This document shows positions 1 through 8,473 of a stretch of DNA of 24,652 nucleotides, piece after piece; position 1 is the first letter of the stretch; every line of letters starts with the position of its first letter. Below the pieces are notes generated by a model. The model did not search any database and was not told the origin of the DNA. It saw nothing but the letters and a program-made list of their open reading frames with translations. Source of the stretch: Acidobacteriota bacterium (lineage in GTDB: Bacteria; Acidobacteriota; Blastocatellia; Pyrinomonadales; Pyrinomonadaceae); NCBI GenBank assembly GCA_024640445.1, contig JAHEEZ010000016.1:1-24652 (forward strand). Reading direction: 5' to 3'. Both the position numbers and the translations under genes were made by a program.

Positions 1-1142
1 GTTACCAGCAGGGTGCAAGGTATGCGAACGGAGAGTTCATACAGGTCCATCCGACCTCGATACCCGGTGAAGACAAGCTGCGATTGATGAGCGAATCGGC
101 GCGCGGCGAGGGTGGAAGGGTATGGGTGCCGAGAACTCAAGGCGACTCGAGGGAACCGCAGAGCATTCCGGATTCAGAACGCTGGTACTTCCTTGAAGAG
201 AAATATCCTGCATACGGCAATCTCGTACCCCGGGACATCGCCACGCGTGAGATATTCCAGGTTTGCCTGGACGGCTACGGCGTAGGCGGCGAGAACCAGG
301 TCTTTCTGGACCTGAGTCACATTCCGGCCGAGACGCTGGACCGAAAGCTCGGCGCTATCCTGGAGATCTACGAGATGTTCGTCGGCGACGATCCGAGGCA
401 CGTCCCGATGAGGATCTTTCCCGGAGTCCACTATTCAATGGGCGGGCTTTGGGTCGATTTCGAACAAAGGACGAACGTCCCGGGTCTTTTCGCCGCCGGA
501 GAGTGCGATTACTCGATCCACGGTGCGAACAGGCTGGGAGCCAATTCGCTAGTCTCCTGTGTTTACGGAGGATTCACGGCTGCGCCTGCCGCCGTCGAGT
601 ACGCTGCTAACGTTGACCGCGGAGAGACCGAAACGAACGGCATCTTCGATGCTGAGCTTAAAAAACAGCGGGAGATCAACGACGAGATCATCCACAGCGA
701 AGGCGGCGAGAACCAATACAAGATCCACGACGAAATGGGCAAGATGATGACCGAGAACGTCACGGTCATACGGTACAACGACAAGCTCAAGGAAACGGAC
801 GACAAGCTTCTCGAATTGATGGACCGATTCCGCCACATTTCGATCAACGACTCGAATCTATGGGCTACGCAGGCGGTTCCGCATGCGCGGCAGCTTTGGA
901 ACATGCTCCAGCTTGCCCGCGTTATCACGCTTGGCGCCCTGAACCGGAACGAATCGAGGGGAGCCCACTACAAACCGGAATTTCCGGATCGCAACGATGA
1001 TGAGTGGCTGAAGACCACGATCGCCGAGTACGCGGACGAGGCGCCCGTTTTTTCTTACGAGAATGTTGATACAACGCAGATAGAGCCCAGGCTCAGAGAC
1101 TATTCGAAGAGCGGCAAGGCTAAGAACGGAAAGGCTGATTAA
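1..1142 (+). CDS. sdhA: Succinate dehydrogenase/fumarate reductase flavoprotein subunit, 3' part
   Basis: This is the C-terminal 379 residues of the FAD subunit of succinate dehydrogenase (complex II), which oxidises succinate to fumarate. The reading frame is open from base 3, so the N-terminus and its FAD-linking histidine lie outside the window; family members are roughly 580-650 residues. Family motifs visible are HPTSIPG, SESARGEGG (the catalytic arginine loop), HYSMGGLWVD (active-site histidine) and GANRLGANSL (FAD/capping contacts). The C-terminal helical domain contains RHISINDSNLWATQ and ends with ESRGAHYKPEFP. sdhB follows after 54 bases on the same strand, so the two are very likely one operon, with the membrane subunit gene presumably upstream as in Bacillus-type sdhCAB. 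Function is certain at family level. The direction (succinate oxidation rather than fumarate reduction) is inferred. Confidence 0.96.
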   Translation, partial: YQQGARYANGEFIQVHPTSIPGEDKLRLMSESARGEGGRVWVPRTQGDSREPQSIPDSERWYFLEEKYPAYGNLVPRDIATREIFQVCLDGYGVGGENQVFLDLSHIPAETLDRKLGAILEIYEMFVGDDPRHVPMRIFPGVHYSMGGLWVDFEQRTNVPGLFAAGECDYSIHGANRLGANSLVSCVYGGFTAAPAAVEYAANVDRGETETNGIFDAELKKQREINDEIIHSEGGENQYKIHDEMGKMMTENVTVIRYNDKLKETDDKLLELMDRFRHISINDSNLWATQAVPHARQLWNMLQLARVITLGALNRNESRGAHYKPEFPDRNDDEWLKTTIAEYADEAPVFSYENVDTTQIEPRLRDYSKSGKAKNGKAD

Positions 1143-1196
1143 CAATTTAGGCAGTGTGGTGCGGTTTTTCCGTGAGCGCATTGCTTTCCTAATCCT

Positions 1197-2000
1197 ATGA
1201 CGGCAACAAACGGCAATGGACAAAAGGCCAGGCTGACGAATCCACCGGAAAAGATCCGGATCAACGTCAAACGCCGGGAAAAGCCCGGCGCCCCGCAATA
1301 CACGGATACGTTCGAGATCCCGTACAGGAGGAATCTGAACGTCATCTCCGTGCTGATGGATATTCGGAAGAATCCGGTCAAGGCGGACGGGACCGAAACG
1401 ACGCCTCCCGTTTGGGACATGAACTGTCTGGAACAGGTCTGCGGGATTTGCACGATGTTGATCAATGGAAAGGTGAGGCAGTCCTGCTCGGCGCTGATAG
1501 ACGATATTCTGCTTGAGTCCGGCGGAAGCGAGATCACGCTCGAACCGATGACGAAATTTCCCAATGTGCGTGACCTGAAAGTGGACAGAACACCGATGTT
1601 CGATCACCTGAAAAAGGTCCACGCATGGGTCGAATTGGACGGCACCCACGATCTGGGACCGGGACCGAAGACGTCCCAGGACACGCAGCAGGAACGCTAT
1701 GCCTATTCAAGGTGCATGACCTGCGGTTGCTGTCTTGAGGCCTGTCCGCAGTATCACGATGACAATTACATAGGTCCCCAGGCGATCGCGCAGGTCAGAC
1801 TGTTCAATATGCATCCGACCGGCAAGATGGACAGGGACGAGAGGCTTGACGCCCTGATGGACGACGATGGGATAACAAACTGCGGGAATTCTCAGAATTG
1901 CGTTCAGGTTTGCCCGATGAGTCTTCCTTTGACTCGCGCGATCTATGAGACGAACCGGGAAGTGACCGTTCACGGGCTTTTTGGATGGCTCAGAAAATAG
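1197..2000 (+). CDS. sdhB: Succinate dehydrogenase iron-sulfur subunit
   Basis: This 267-residue subunit carries electrons from the flavin of SdhA to the membrane quinone site. All three clusters are intact. The plant-type [2Fe-2S] ligands are C77, C82, C85 and C97. The [4Fe-4S] ligands are C173, C176, C179 and C239. The [3Fe-4S] ligands are C183, C229 and C235. The spacing matches E. coli SdhB. The start is fixed: the ATG is the first start codon after an in-frame TGA at 1173. No Shine-Dalgarno sequence is visible before it, so translation may be leaderless-like or coupled to sdhA. The N-terminal extension of about 20 residues is longer than in E. coli. The gene ends 22 bases before a strong hairpin terminator. 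Confidence 0.96.
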   Translation: MTATNGNGQKARLTNPPEKIRINVKRREKPGAPQYTDTFEIPYRRNLNVISVLMDIRKNPVKADGTETTPPVWDMNCLEQVCGICTMLINGKVRQSCSALIDDILLESGGSEITLEPMTKFPNVRDLKVDRTPMFDHLKKVHAWVELDGTHDLGPGPKTSQDTQQERYAYSRCMTCGCCLEACPQYHDDNYIGPQAIAQVRLFNMHPTGKMDRDERLDALMDDDGITNCGNSQNCVQVCPMSLPLTRAIYETNREVTVHGLFGWLRK

Positions 2001-2022
2001 GCTGTCATCTATTCACAAAGTG

Positions 2023-2050
2023 AAAAAGCCGGCTTCAGCGCCGGCTTTTT
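2023..2050. terminator. Bidirectional rho-independent terminator
   Basis: An 11-bp perfect stem (AAAAAGCCGGC / GCCGGCTTTTT) with a 6-base loop lies between the convergent sdhB gene and the GGDEF/EAL gene. The A tract on one side and the T tract on the other allow it to stop transcription from both directions. Confidence 0.9.
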
Positions 2051-4555
2051 CTATTGGACCGATGGGATCACGGGAAGCCCACCGAAATCTTCGGGAAGCA
2101 TTGGTTCATGCTTTGTAAGATACGTCTTGACCTTGTCAAAGCTCATCGGCTTCGAGAACAGGAAGCCCTGGGCACCCTGGCAGTTGAGGCTTCTAAGTCT
2201 TTGGAGTTGTTCTTTGTTCTCGACTCCTTCAGCTATCACCTTCATCCCGAGGTTGTCTGCCAAAGCGATGATCGTCTGCACTATCTCGAGGTTACTCCCC
2301 TCCTGCCCCATCGCTTCTATGAATGACCGGTCGATCTTTAGTGTCGAGATCGGGAGTTGGGTGAGATAGTTGAGATTTGAATAACCTGTTCCAAAATCAT
2401 CCACGTCTATCTCGACACCGAGTTGTTTCAACTCTTTCAACATTTTCACCGCGTTCTCGCGATGTTCAAGAAACACGGATTCCGTGATCTCGAGCTTGAG
2501 ATTGGCAGCGGGGAATCTGGTCTCTTCCAGAACCTGCTTCACTATGTTAACGAATTCGGTATTCCCAAACTGTTTGCACGAAATGTTCACGCTGAGGATC
2601 AACGGCGGAACCTTGTCCGGGTTGGATCTAAGAAGGATGCCTATGTCCGTGCAGGCCTGGCGCAAGATCTGCTCGCCAAGTTCGTGTATAAGCCCCAGTT
2701 CTTCTGCGATCGGAATGAAATTGTCCGGAGGTATAAAGCCCTGTTTCTCGTGCCGCCATCTCGCAAGTGCCTCGAAACCAACCGTTTCTTCGGTCTGAAG
2801 CGAATAGATCGGTTGGTAGTAAACCATGAACTCTTTGTTCTCAACCGCCCTTCTCATGTCGGTCTCGATCTGGAGGGCCGCCTTGGCCACTTCGTGCATT
2901 GAAGGATCGAAGATCTCGTGCCGCGCTTTGCCGGATTTCTTTGCGTGGTACATTGCCGTATCCGCGTCGCGCATCATGTCCTCAGCTGTTTGGTGACTCT
3001 CGCCTAGGTTCAGAATGCCGATGCTCGCCGAACTGTAAACCTCGTTCCCGCCGAGATCGAATGCCGTCGAGAATTTCTCCTGGACCCTTTCTGCGATCCG
3101 TATTACATCGGCGCCACCGCCCTTGCCTTCGACAAGTATCACAAACTCATCTCCTCCGAGCCGCGCGACGAGGTCGTTAGGCCTCAGGCAGTCTTTCAGC
3201 CGGCGAGCGATCGCAATGAGCAGCTGGTCTCCTACCGGATGTCCCAGACTGTCGTTAACGACCTTGAACCTGTCGAGATCTATGAACAGAACGCTGACGT
3301 CATAGGAAGGATTCCTCTCCGCCGTTTCGATTGCAGCCTCAAGCCTTGAAAAGAAGAGCGCCCGATTCGGCAGTCCCGTAAGCGAATCGTGCGTCGCCTC
3401 GTACTGGAGTTTCTCCTCAGCGCGTTTCTTGTCTTCGATGTCCTGTATCTGAAAAATCAGATTTCGTTCGTCTTCATCCACGCTCTCCACGGGAGAAGCG
3501 TTCCAAAGTGTCCATACCTGTCTGCCGTCCTTATGAAGGAAACGCTGTTCCAACTGACACGTTTGGACCTTGCCCGAGTGAAGCTCATGTACCTTCACAA
3601 GCGTATCACCGAGGTCCTGAGCAAATGTCATCGACTGGAAATCCGTATCAAGGAATTCTTCCGCATTGTAGCCGAGGATTTCGCAAAGTGCGCGGTTGAC
3701 CTTGAGCCACCGGCCGGTTGCCGATACCAGAGCTATTCCGATCGGAGCGAAGTCGAAGGCGCTCCGGAACCGTTCTTCAGATTCCCGCAAAGCGTTCGAC
3801 TGTTTCTCGAGAACGGTCGCGTGCTCGCGGGCCTGTTCGGCCTGTAGCAGCGAGATTTCTACATTCTCGAGGTACATCTTGTAGCTCAGATAAACCAGGA
3901 ATATTATCGGGAACGTTGCAAGCACTACTCCATAACCGATCCAGTGGTTCAGCAGCAACAACAGGCCTGCCGAAAGCGCGCCGATGGCGTAGGTAAGGAA
4001 GGTCCAGAGGAAGTTGTTCTTCCAGGTCTCCCAGACCGGCTTGTTGCTCTTCAGAGATCCGTACACTGCGGCAAAGGTCGTATTCGTCGCAAACTGCGTA
4101 AGAGCCATGACGCACAACCCGATGATCAGGAGATTCCAGTCTCTGGTTTGTACGAATGTCTGCACTCCTTTCAGGAGCCCCGTCCACTCCATGATGTGTG
4201 CCACGGTCAAGGTGCAGATCGCCATAACCGCGGCATTGGTAAAGACGGTGATCGTTTTCTTGCAGAAACGCCAAGAAGAAATGAATGCCTCGGCACAGGC
4301 AAGGACAATTGCGATCTCGCCTCCGTAGAGAAGAAGGGCGAGGAACACAAAGGTATCTGATACCGCGATGTGGGACTTAAACCGAGGGATCGGGATCGTA
4401 ATTCGCGATCCCAGGCCCAGGGTGAGAGTGGCGAGCAGCACCAGGTAAAGGTCTATCCGCCCGTAAGGCAGATACCAAAAGGCATGCGCCATGCAGAAAA
4501 CACCGGCGGCGACTATGCACGCCATGTAGATATTTAGTTTCTTACCGTTATTCAT
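2051..4555 (-). CDS. Membrane PAS-GGDEF-EAL cyclic-di-GMP synthase/phosphodiesterase
   Basis: This 834-residue protein makes and/or degrades the second messenger cyclic-di-GMP. Residues 1-228 hold several hydrophobic segments (about six to eight membrane helices, MASE-like sensor), followed by a short linker helix and a PAS domain (about 258-375). The GGDEF domain (about 385-545) has an intact RLGGDEF active site at 465-471. An RxxD inhibitory site (458-461) lies exactly five residues upstream, so feedback inhibition by the product is expected. The EAL domain (about 560-805) has intact EALARW (595-600), NISCKQF, EITES and DVDDFGTGYS (717-726). Both catalytic sites therefore look competent. 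The ligand sensed by the membrane and PAS parts cannot be told. The Shine-Dalgarno is weak (GGAAGG about 15 bases upstream). The gene is monocistronic and convergent with sdhB. Confidence 0.93.
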   Translation of the reverse strand: MNNGKKLNIYMACIVAAGVFCMAHAFWYLPYGRIDLYLVLLATLTLGLGSRITIPIPRFKSHIAVSDTFVFLALLLYGGEIAIVLACAEAFISSWRFCKKTITVFTNAAVMAICTLTVAHIMEWTGLLKGVQTFVQTRDWNLLIIGLCVMALTQFATNTTFAAVYGSLKSNKPVWETWKNNFLWTFLTYAIGALSAGLLLLLNHWIGYGVVLATFPIIFLVYLSYKMYLENVEISLLQAEQAREHATVLEKQSNALRESEERFRSAFDFAPIGIALVSATGRWLKVNRALCEILGYNAEEFLDTDFQSMTFAQDLGDTLVKVHELHSGKVQTCQLEQRFLHKDGRQVWTLWNASPVESVDEDERNLIFQIQDIEDKKRAEEKLQYEATHDSLTGLPNRALFFSRLEAAIETAERNPSYDVSVLFIDLDRFKVVNDSLGHPVGDQLLIAIARRLKDCLRPNDLVARLGGDEFVILVEGKGGGADVIRIAERVQEKFSTAFDLGGNEVYSSASIGILNLGESHQTAEDMMRDADTAMYHAKKSGKARHEIFDPSMHEVAKAALQIETDMRRAVENKEFMVYYQPIYSLQTEETVGFEALARWRHEKQGFIPPDNFIPIAEELGLIHELGEQILRQACTDIGILLRSNPDKVPPLILSVNISCKQFGNTEFVNIVKQVLEETRFPAANLKLEITESVFLEHRENAVKMLKELKQLGVEIDVDDFGTGYSNLNYLTQLPISTLKIDRSFIEAMGQEGSNLEIVQTIIALADNLGMKVIAEGVENKEQLQRLRSLNCQGAQGFLFSKPMSFDKVKTYLTKHEPMLPEDFGGLPVIPSVQ

Positions 4556-4649
4556 CAGCGCTGGGCGCAGCCTTCCGGAGAGGCATTGTCCGGTTGTGAG
4601 AAGAATGGGTTAGTCGGTTGAATGGGAGGATCTTTTGGGAATCAAAGAA

Positions 4650-4690
4650 AATGGTATTGCCGGGCGCTTTCTACGCGAGGCAATACCATT
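4650..4690 (-). terminator. Hairpin terminator after the GNAT gene
   Basis: A 12-bp perfect inverted repeat (AATGGTATTGCC / GGCAATACCATT) encloses a 17-base loop. Read on the minus strand, the stem ends in a T-rich run (TTTTCTTT), as expected for a factor-independent terminator 39 bases past the stop of the acetyltransferase gene. Nothing else is evident in 4556-4729. Confidence 0.75.
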
Positions 4691-4729
4691 ATGTGGCATG
4701 ACAACAATTTTGTCTATTGTTTTCTTATA

Positions 4730-5644
4730 TTAAACAATAATTGTCGTACAGCAGTCAGTTGAGTGATACCCGGCTTTCTCAAAGCTCCTGTGCGCCGCCT
4801 TGAATTTCAGGTTGCTGAGCATGCAAATGTTCTCAACCCTCTTCAGCAACTTGGCGCTGAGGCTCGCAAGACACTTTGGACCTATGCCTTTACCCCTCAT
4901 TTCCGGTGAAACATAAACGCCTTCCAGGTAGATGACCTTGTCCGCTTCGGCCACGATATCCGCCTTGAAGAGGAGTTTTCCGTCTTCAAATACCACGAAT
5001 GTTCGGCCTTGGTCGATGCGCCTCTGACACCTTTTGAGAAATCCCTCCGGATCTTTTTCCATAGGGTTTTCACCGCTTTCAATGAACGCTACCTCGGCGT
5101 GTGCTTCGGCGATCTGGTCGATCTCCTCAGTCTTTGCCGTTCTGATCTCCCATTCGCAATCCTGAATCAAGAACGGGAAGTTCAATTCGAAGAGCTTTTC
5201 AGTGAATACGTGCTTTGGTTCAGCATTCCCTTCCTTGTAGAAATCCCAGAACCTCTCGATAATCCTCCCTTCAGACATCATAAGGTAGACCGGGGTTTCC
5301 GATTCTTTCGCCGCCAAGGCAAACGCCATGAGCGATTCGTCCGATCTTGCTTCGATCAGTGTTGAGTGGCCGATTAGAGCGACGCCTTCAAGACTGCCGT
5401 CCGCTGACCTGTAACCAAAGTACCTGCCGCGATTGAATTCGCTATCGAAGCCGTTGTCTGCCAGGAAGCTGGCTATCACAACCGTGTGGACCGGGCGGAT
5501 GTTCAGGAATTCCAGCACTTCGTTCCTATTGTTTTCCCCCAAGACCTCAAGTCTTGACAGGTCCGGTACTGCGACCTTGGGTGTGAAATTGTTTGGTTGA
5601 TACCTCTGTGAGTGATCAACACTTTTGACAACTTGTAATCTCAT
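4730..5644 (-). CDS. GNAT-family N-acetyltransferase with DUF4081-like N-terminal half
   Basis: A 304-residue soluble protein. The C-terminal half (about 165-304) is a GNAT fold that should bind acetyl-CoA. Motif A is visible as YVSPEMRGKGIG (R250 to G255), preceded by the beta-4 strand VIYLEGVYV and followed by the AAHRSFEKAGY motif typical of GNAT enzymes. The N-terminal half (about 30-160) resembles the DUF4081 domain that often precedes such GNAT domains and is itself a divergent acetyltransferase-like fold. The acceptor substrate is unknown. The start has a perfect AGGAGG eight bases upstream. The gene begins 38 bases after the stop of the secreted subtilase, with no terminator between, so it is probably co-transcribed with it. 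A cytosolic acetyltransferase behind a secreted protease is an unusual pair, and a functional link is only inference. Confidence 0.85.
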   Translation of the reverse strand: MRLQVVKSVDHSQRYQPNNFTPKVAVPDLSRLEVLGENNRNEVLEFLNIRPVHTVVIASFLADNGFDSEFNRGRYFGYRSADGSLEGVALIGHSTLIEARSDESLMAFALAAKESETPVYLMMSEGRIIERFWDFYKEGNAEPKHVFTEKLFELNFPFLIQDCEWEIRTAKTEEIDQIAEAHAEVAFIESGENPMEKDPEGFLKRCQRRIDQGRTFVVFEDGKLLFKADIVAEADKVIYLEGVYVSPEMRGKGIGPKCLASLSAKLLKRVENICMLSNLKFKAAHRSFEKAGYHSTDCCTTIIV

Positions 5645-5682
5645 CGTCTTATCCTCCTAATGGATATGTTTAGTGTTGATAA

Positions 5683-8331
5683 CTAGTCACCAAAGATCGC
5701 GCTAGCTGACGTGGCCGATCGCGTTGACCGGTCGCTTAGAAGAACTCCGTCGCTCATCAGAACACCGTCGCTCATCAGGACGCCGTCGCTCATCAGAACT
5801 CCGTCGCTCATCAGAACTCCGTCGCTCATCAGAACTCCGTCGCTCATCAGGACACCGTCACTCATCAGAACGCCGTCGCTGACCAGGACGCCGTCACTCA
5901 TCAGGACGCCGTCGCTCATCAGAACTCCGTCGCTCATCAGGACGCCGTCGCTCATCAGAACGCCAAATCCGAGAATGATGTTTCCGCTTCCCAGACTGTT
6001 TCCGTCGCTGGCAACCACCCTCGCTTTAAGGACAAGGCTGCCGGTATAAGCAAAGTTGCTATTCAATATGTAGTTGAAGTCGGCGCCGTGAGAGATTCCT
6101 TTCTCGAACCATTTTCCGTTCCGGTATACGGTGTGGAATTTAGAAGCGAGCTTCGAACCTTTTACGTAGCCGTGGTTTGTCAGAAGGCCTTGCGCCCAGG
6201 TGAAGCTGCTTCCGTTCAAGGAAGTCGAAGCTGTCGGCATCGCCATATTGGAGGCCAAAAGATCATCACCTGAAGCTGCGTTGTTGAAGTTCAGGTCTGT
6301 CCGATAATTTTTGGCAAGCCGAATCGCGCCCTCGATGTTCAGTTCACCTGACCCTTGTTCGAACATGCTGAATCCGTTCAGAGGTTGAGCCGTGTACTCA
6401 AAGATCATCTTCACCATCGACGGCGTCAGGTTGGGGTTCATTTCAAAGAGAAGTGCGGCCGCACCCGCGACAACCGGGGTTGCCATCGATGTTCCGCTCA
6501 TCTCCATTACATCATTTTCTTCACCGTAATAGTTTCCACCCTCAGGGATCAGGTTAGGATAGTTGGTCCTGAGGTACGCGGTGCTATCTGCGCTAGGCGC
6601 AACGATCTTGTTTCCCGGCGCAGCGAGATCGGGCTTGATCGCGTTGTCATAGATTCGTGTGCCGTCAGTGCGTGTGTAAAAGCTTCTTGTTGGACCTCGC
6701 GAGCTAAAGCTGGCAATTCCGTCGTCAGACCTGTCTTCCGTCTGAAATGTATTGACAGCGCCAACTGTAAGGGCTGACGGATCGTTTCCGGGAGAGTGGA
6801 TATGGCCATACAGTTTTTGACCTTCGGGCCCTTTGCCTTCGTTGCCGGCTGCAGCGACGACAAGTACTCCAAGAGAGTTGAGCTGTTGAACCTTGAGATT
6901 TACCGGGTCGTTGGTGTAAGAATCGATCGCAAGCCCTCCGAGGCTCAGGTTTGCAACGCGAATGTTGTACTGGGCGTGATTGCTGATCAGCCAGTCAAGC
7001 GCGTTGAGGAGCCATGAAGTCTGACCCATTCCGTGACCGTCGAGAACCTTGAGGTTTATTATCTTCGCGTCTGGAGCGATACCTTCGAACGCGCCGCCAC
7101 TTCTCGAGTTTCCGCCAGCCGCGATGCCCGCGACGTGGGTGCCGTGACCGTAATCATCCGATGCGTTTGCATCCGAAGTGAAGTTCTTGCTGAACACGAC
7201 ACGGTTTCCAAAAGCCTGATGGGAGTCGACGCCGGAATCGAGAACTGCGATCCCAACGTTTGAACCGTCCAGGCTGTTCAACCAAGGCACCATCGTGCGG
7301 GCCATGGCCGCACCGGAGGTCGTTTCGATGTGTCCGAGCTGGACCATCTGTCGATCCGGAGACATGTAGTTCAGAAAACCGCTTTGTGAAAGAGCTTCTA
7401 CCGCTCGTAACGGCATGTTTACAACCATAGTGTCCGAGTTGCCGATGCGATCGCTCATACGGACCCTGTTTTCCGCCATTATCGCTCGAAGCGTCGGATT
7501 GTCAGCGTCACGGGTTTGAAGGATCACGTCCAGGCGCATCTTGCCGGTCGGATCTTTCGCCATCAGATCCCTGATGTCGGACGAGACATTGTCACCGCGG
7601 TAGCCATTGTCCGATCCTTTGGAACGATCGCCGGTCTTCGTCACGATGATTCCCGCGCCGTTTGTGTCTCCAACCATGATCGGATTGAAAAGCGCCGAAA
7701 GTTCCGCATCGGTGGTGATCCGTTCGATGTATGAAGCTCTGGAGCTCCCGCCGATCAGCTGAAGCCTGCTTTCGAGGATCAAGCGGTTAAAGGTCTCGTC
7801 ACCACGCAGGGCCTCGACAAAGTTAGCCAACTCATCGACAAAAAGTATCGCACTGCCATTAAGGCGCGCGACATCTCCGACGATCTGACCAAACTTCGAA
7901 GCGACGTCATTGTCACTCGTAGAGTTCTTATAGACCTTGTCAACTTCGAGCATTAGAACGGCCTTCGCTTGCAGTACCGGAGGTACCTGACCGGAGGCGA
8001 TCTTCGCCGACAAGGCTTCAACAACAAGTTCGGTATCTTCACCGGCTTCGTCGATGAGCGCCGGCTGCCGAAGATCATTCGCCAGGAGCACTTTGACCAA
8101 CTGCGCGACCTCGCGGTCGTACTTGTTATCGGCCAGCCGAATTCGCCCGTCTCTTGCCATCGCAGTGAGGTCCGTCGTGTACTGACCGACCATAGTCGCC
8201 GTCACCACGTTGGCCTCGTCGCGCGCAAAGGCAACGGCGCCGCCTCCCAGGAAGTTGAGCATAAGCATCGAAAATACCAGCAACGACGCTATCGTGCTCC
8301 TTATTCCTTCTTTCTTATTTAGGTTATTCAT
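5683..8331 (-). CDS. Secreted subtilisin-like (S8) serine protease with degenerate ClpB-like N-domain and GVLMSD repeats
   Basis: An 882-residue exported protease. I chose the ATG at 8331 because it gives a clean signal peptide (charged MNNLNKKEG, hydrophobic core to about residue 31, AFA-RDE cleavage region) with GAGGA nine bases upstream; an upstream ATG at 8379 would bury the signal. Residues about 51-220 match the first AAA+ module of ClpB/ClpC: the YTTDLTAMARDG opening, a Walker A position degraded to DEAGEDTE, Walker B ILFVDEL at 162-168 and a final FNPIMV. Residues about 255-335 resemble a subtilase propeptide-like region. The S8 domain (about 355-660) has an intact triad: D365 (AVLDSGVD), H396 (GHGTHVAG) and S615 (SGTSMATP), with oxyanion N497. 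The C-terminus carries thirteen GVLMSD hexapeptides (5731-5964). Substrates are unknown; being secreted, the AAA+-like part can hardly act as an ATPase. Confidence 0.94.
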   Translation of the reverse strand: MNNLNKKEGIRSTIASLLVFSMLMLNFLGGGAVAFARDEANVVTATMVGQYTTDLTAMARDGRIRLADNKYDREVAQLVKVLLANDLRQPALIDEAGEDTELVVEALSAKIASGQVPPVLQAKAVLMLEVDKVYKNSTSDNDVASKFGQIVGDVARLNGSAILFVDELANFVEALRGDETFNRLILESRLQLIGGSSRASYIERITTDAELSALFNPIMVGDTNGAGIIVTKTGDRSKGSDNGYRGDNVSSDIRDLMAKDPTGKMRLDVILQTRDADNPTLRAIMAENRVRMSDRIGNSDTMVVNMPLRAVEALSQSGFLNYMSPDRQMVQLGHIETTSGAAMARTMVPWLNSLDGSNVGIAVLDSGVDSHQAFGNRVVFSKNFTSDANASDDYGHGTHVAGIAAGGNSRSGGAFEGIAPDAKIINLKVLDGHGMGQTSWLLNALDWLISNHAQYNIRVANLSLGGLAIDSYTNDPVNLKVQQLNSLGVLVVAAAGNEGKGPEGQKLYGHIHSPGNDPSALTVGAVNTFQTEDRSDDGIASFSSRGPTRSFYTRTDGTRIYDNAIKPDLAAPGNKIVAPSADSTAYLRTNYPNLIPEGGNYYGEENDVMEMSGTSMATPVVAGAAALLFEMNPNLTPSMVKMIFEYTAQPLNGFSMFEQGSGELNIEGAIRLAKNYRTDLNFNNAASGDDLLASNMAMPTASTSLNGSSFTWAQGLLTNHGYVKGSKLASKFHTVYRNGKWFEKGISHGADFNYILNSNFAYTGSLVLKARVVASDGNSLGSGNIILGFGVLMSDGVLMSDGVLMSDGVLMSDGVLVSDGVLMSDGVLMSDGVLMSDGVLMSDGVLMSDGVLMSDGVLMSDGVLLSDRSTRSATSASAIFGD
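5731..5964 (-). repeat. Tandem array of thirteen 18-bp units encoding GVLMSD
   Basis: Thirteen contiguous in-frame 18-base units fill the 3' end of the subtilase gene. Eleven encode GVLMSD exactly; one encodes GVLVSD and the last GVLLSD. Most base differences between units fall at third codon positions. The array ends 15 codons before the stop. It should form a short repetitive, possibly stacked, C-terminal extension. There are no spacers, so it is not a CRISPR array. Confidence 0.97.
7672..8181 (-). other. Degenerate ClpB/ClpC-like AAA+ module inside the subtilase gene
   Basis: This segment encodes residues 51-220 of the secreted protease. Read against remembered ClpB NBD1, matching landmarks occur in the right order and spacing: the YTxDLTxxARxG opening, the DREVAQLVKVLL helix, the strand before the P-loop (PALIDE for PVLIGE), VVEALSAKIASGQVPPVL (for IVEGLAQRIVxGDVPxxL), ILFVDELANFV (for ILFIDELHTVV), LQLIGGSS (for LRLIGATT) and ALFNPIMV (for RRFQPVYV). 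The GKT of the P-loop is replaced by EDT, so nucleotide binding is unlikely. Homology is judged by eye, not by search. Confidence 0.75.
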
Positions 8332-8473
8332 GTTCTCGATTCCTCGTCTGCAGGGTGTTCTGAACTTCGGCAAAGACAATTCATGCCGTGTAAGACTGTT
8401 GCAATGAACATGCCGACAGCGAAAATGATTGTGTATGAAGGAGTTAGAGGGACTTGCTCCGGAATCTGAAAGC

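Noticed and set aside
858..1649. 263-codon minus-strand ORF across sdhA and sdhB
   Set aside because: It is antisense to two clearly conserved genes and shows no recognisable domain.
3389..3847. Plus-strand ORFs inside the GGDEF/EAL gene
   Set aside because: They are shadows of a gene with intact conserved motifs on the other strand.
5731..5964. Possible CRISPR array
   Set aside because: The units are contiguous, only 18 bases long, in frame and without spacers; no cas genes are present.
5711..6049. Plus-strand ORF encoding RTPSLI repeats
   Set aside because: It is the complement of the GVLMSD repeat in the well-supported subtilase gene. It stays open only because the 18-bp unit has no stop on that strand.
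8332..8379. Upstream start for the subtilase
   Set aside because: It would place 16 charged residues before a good signal peptide; GAGGA lies properly before the ATG at 8331.
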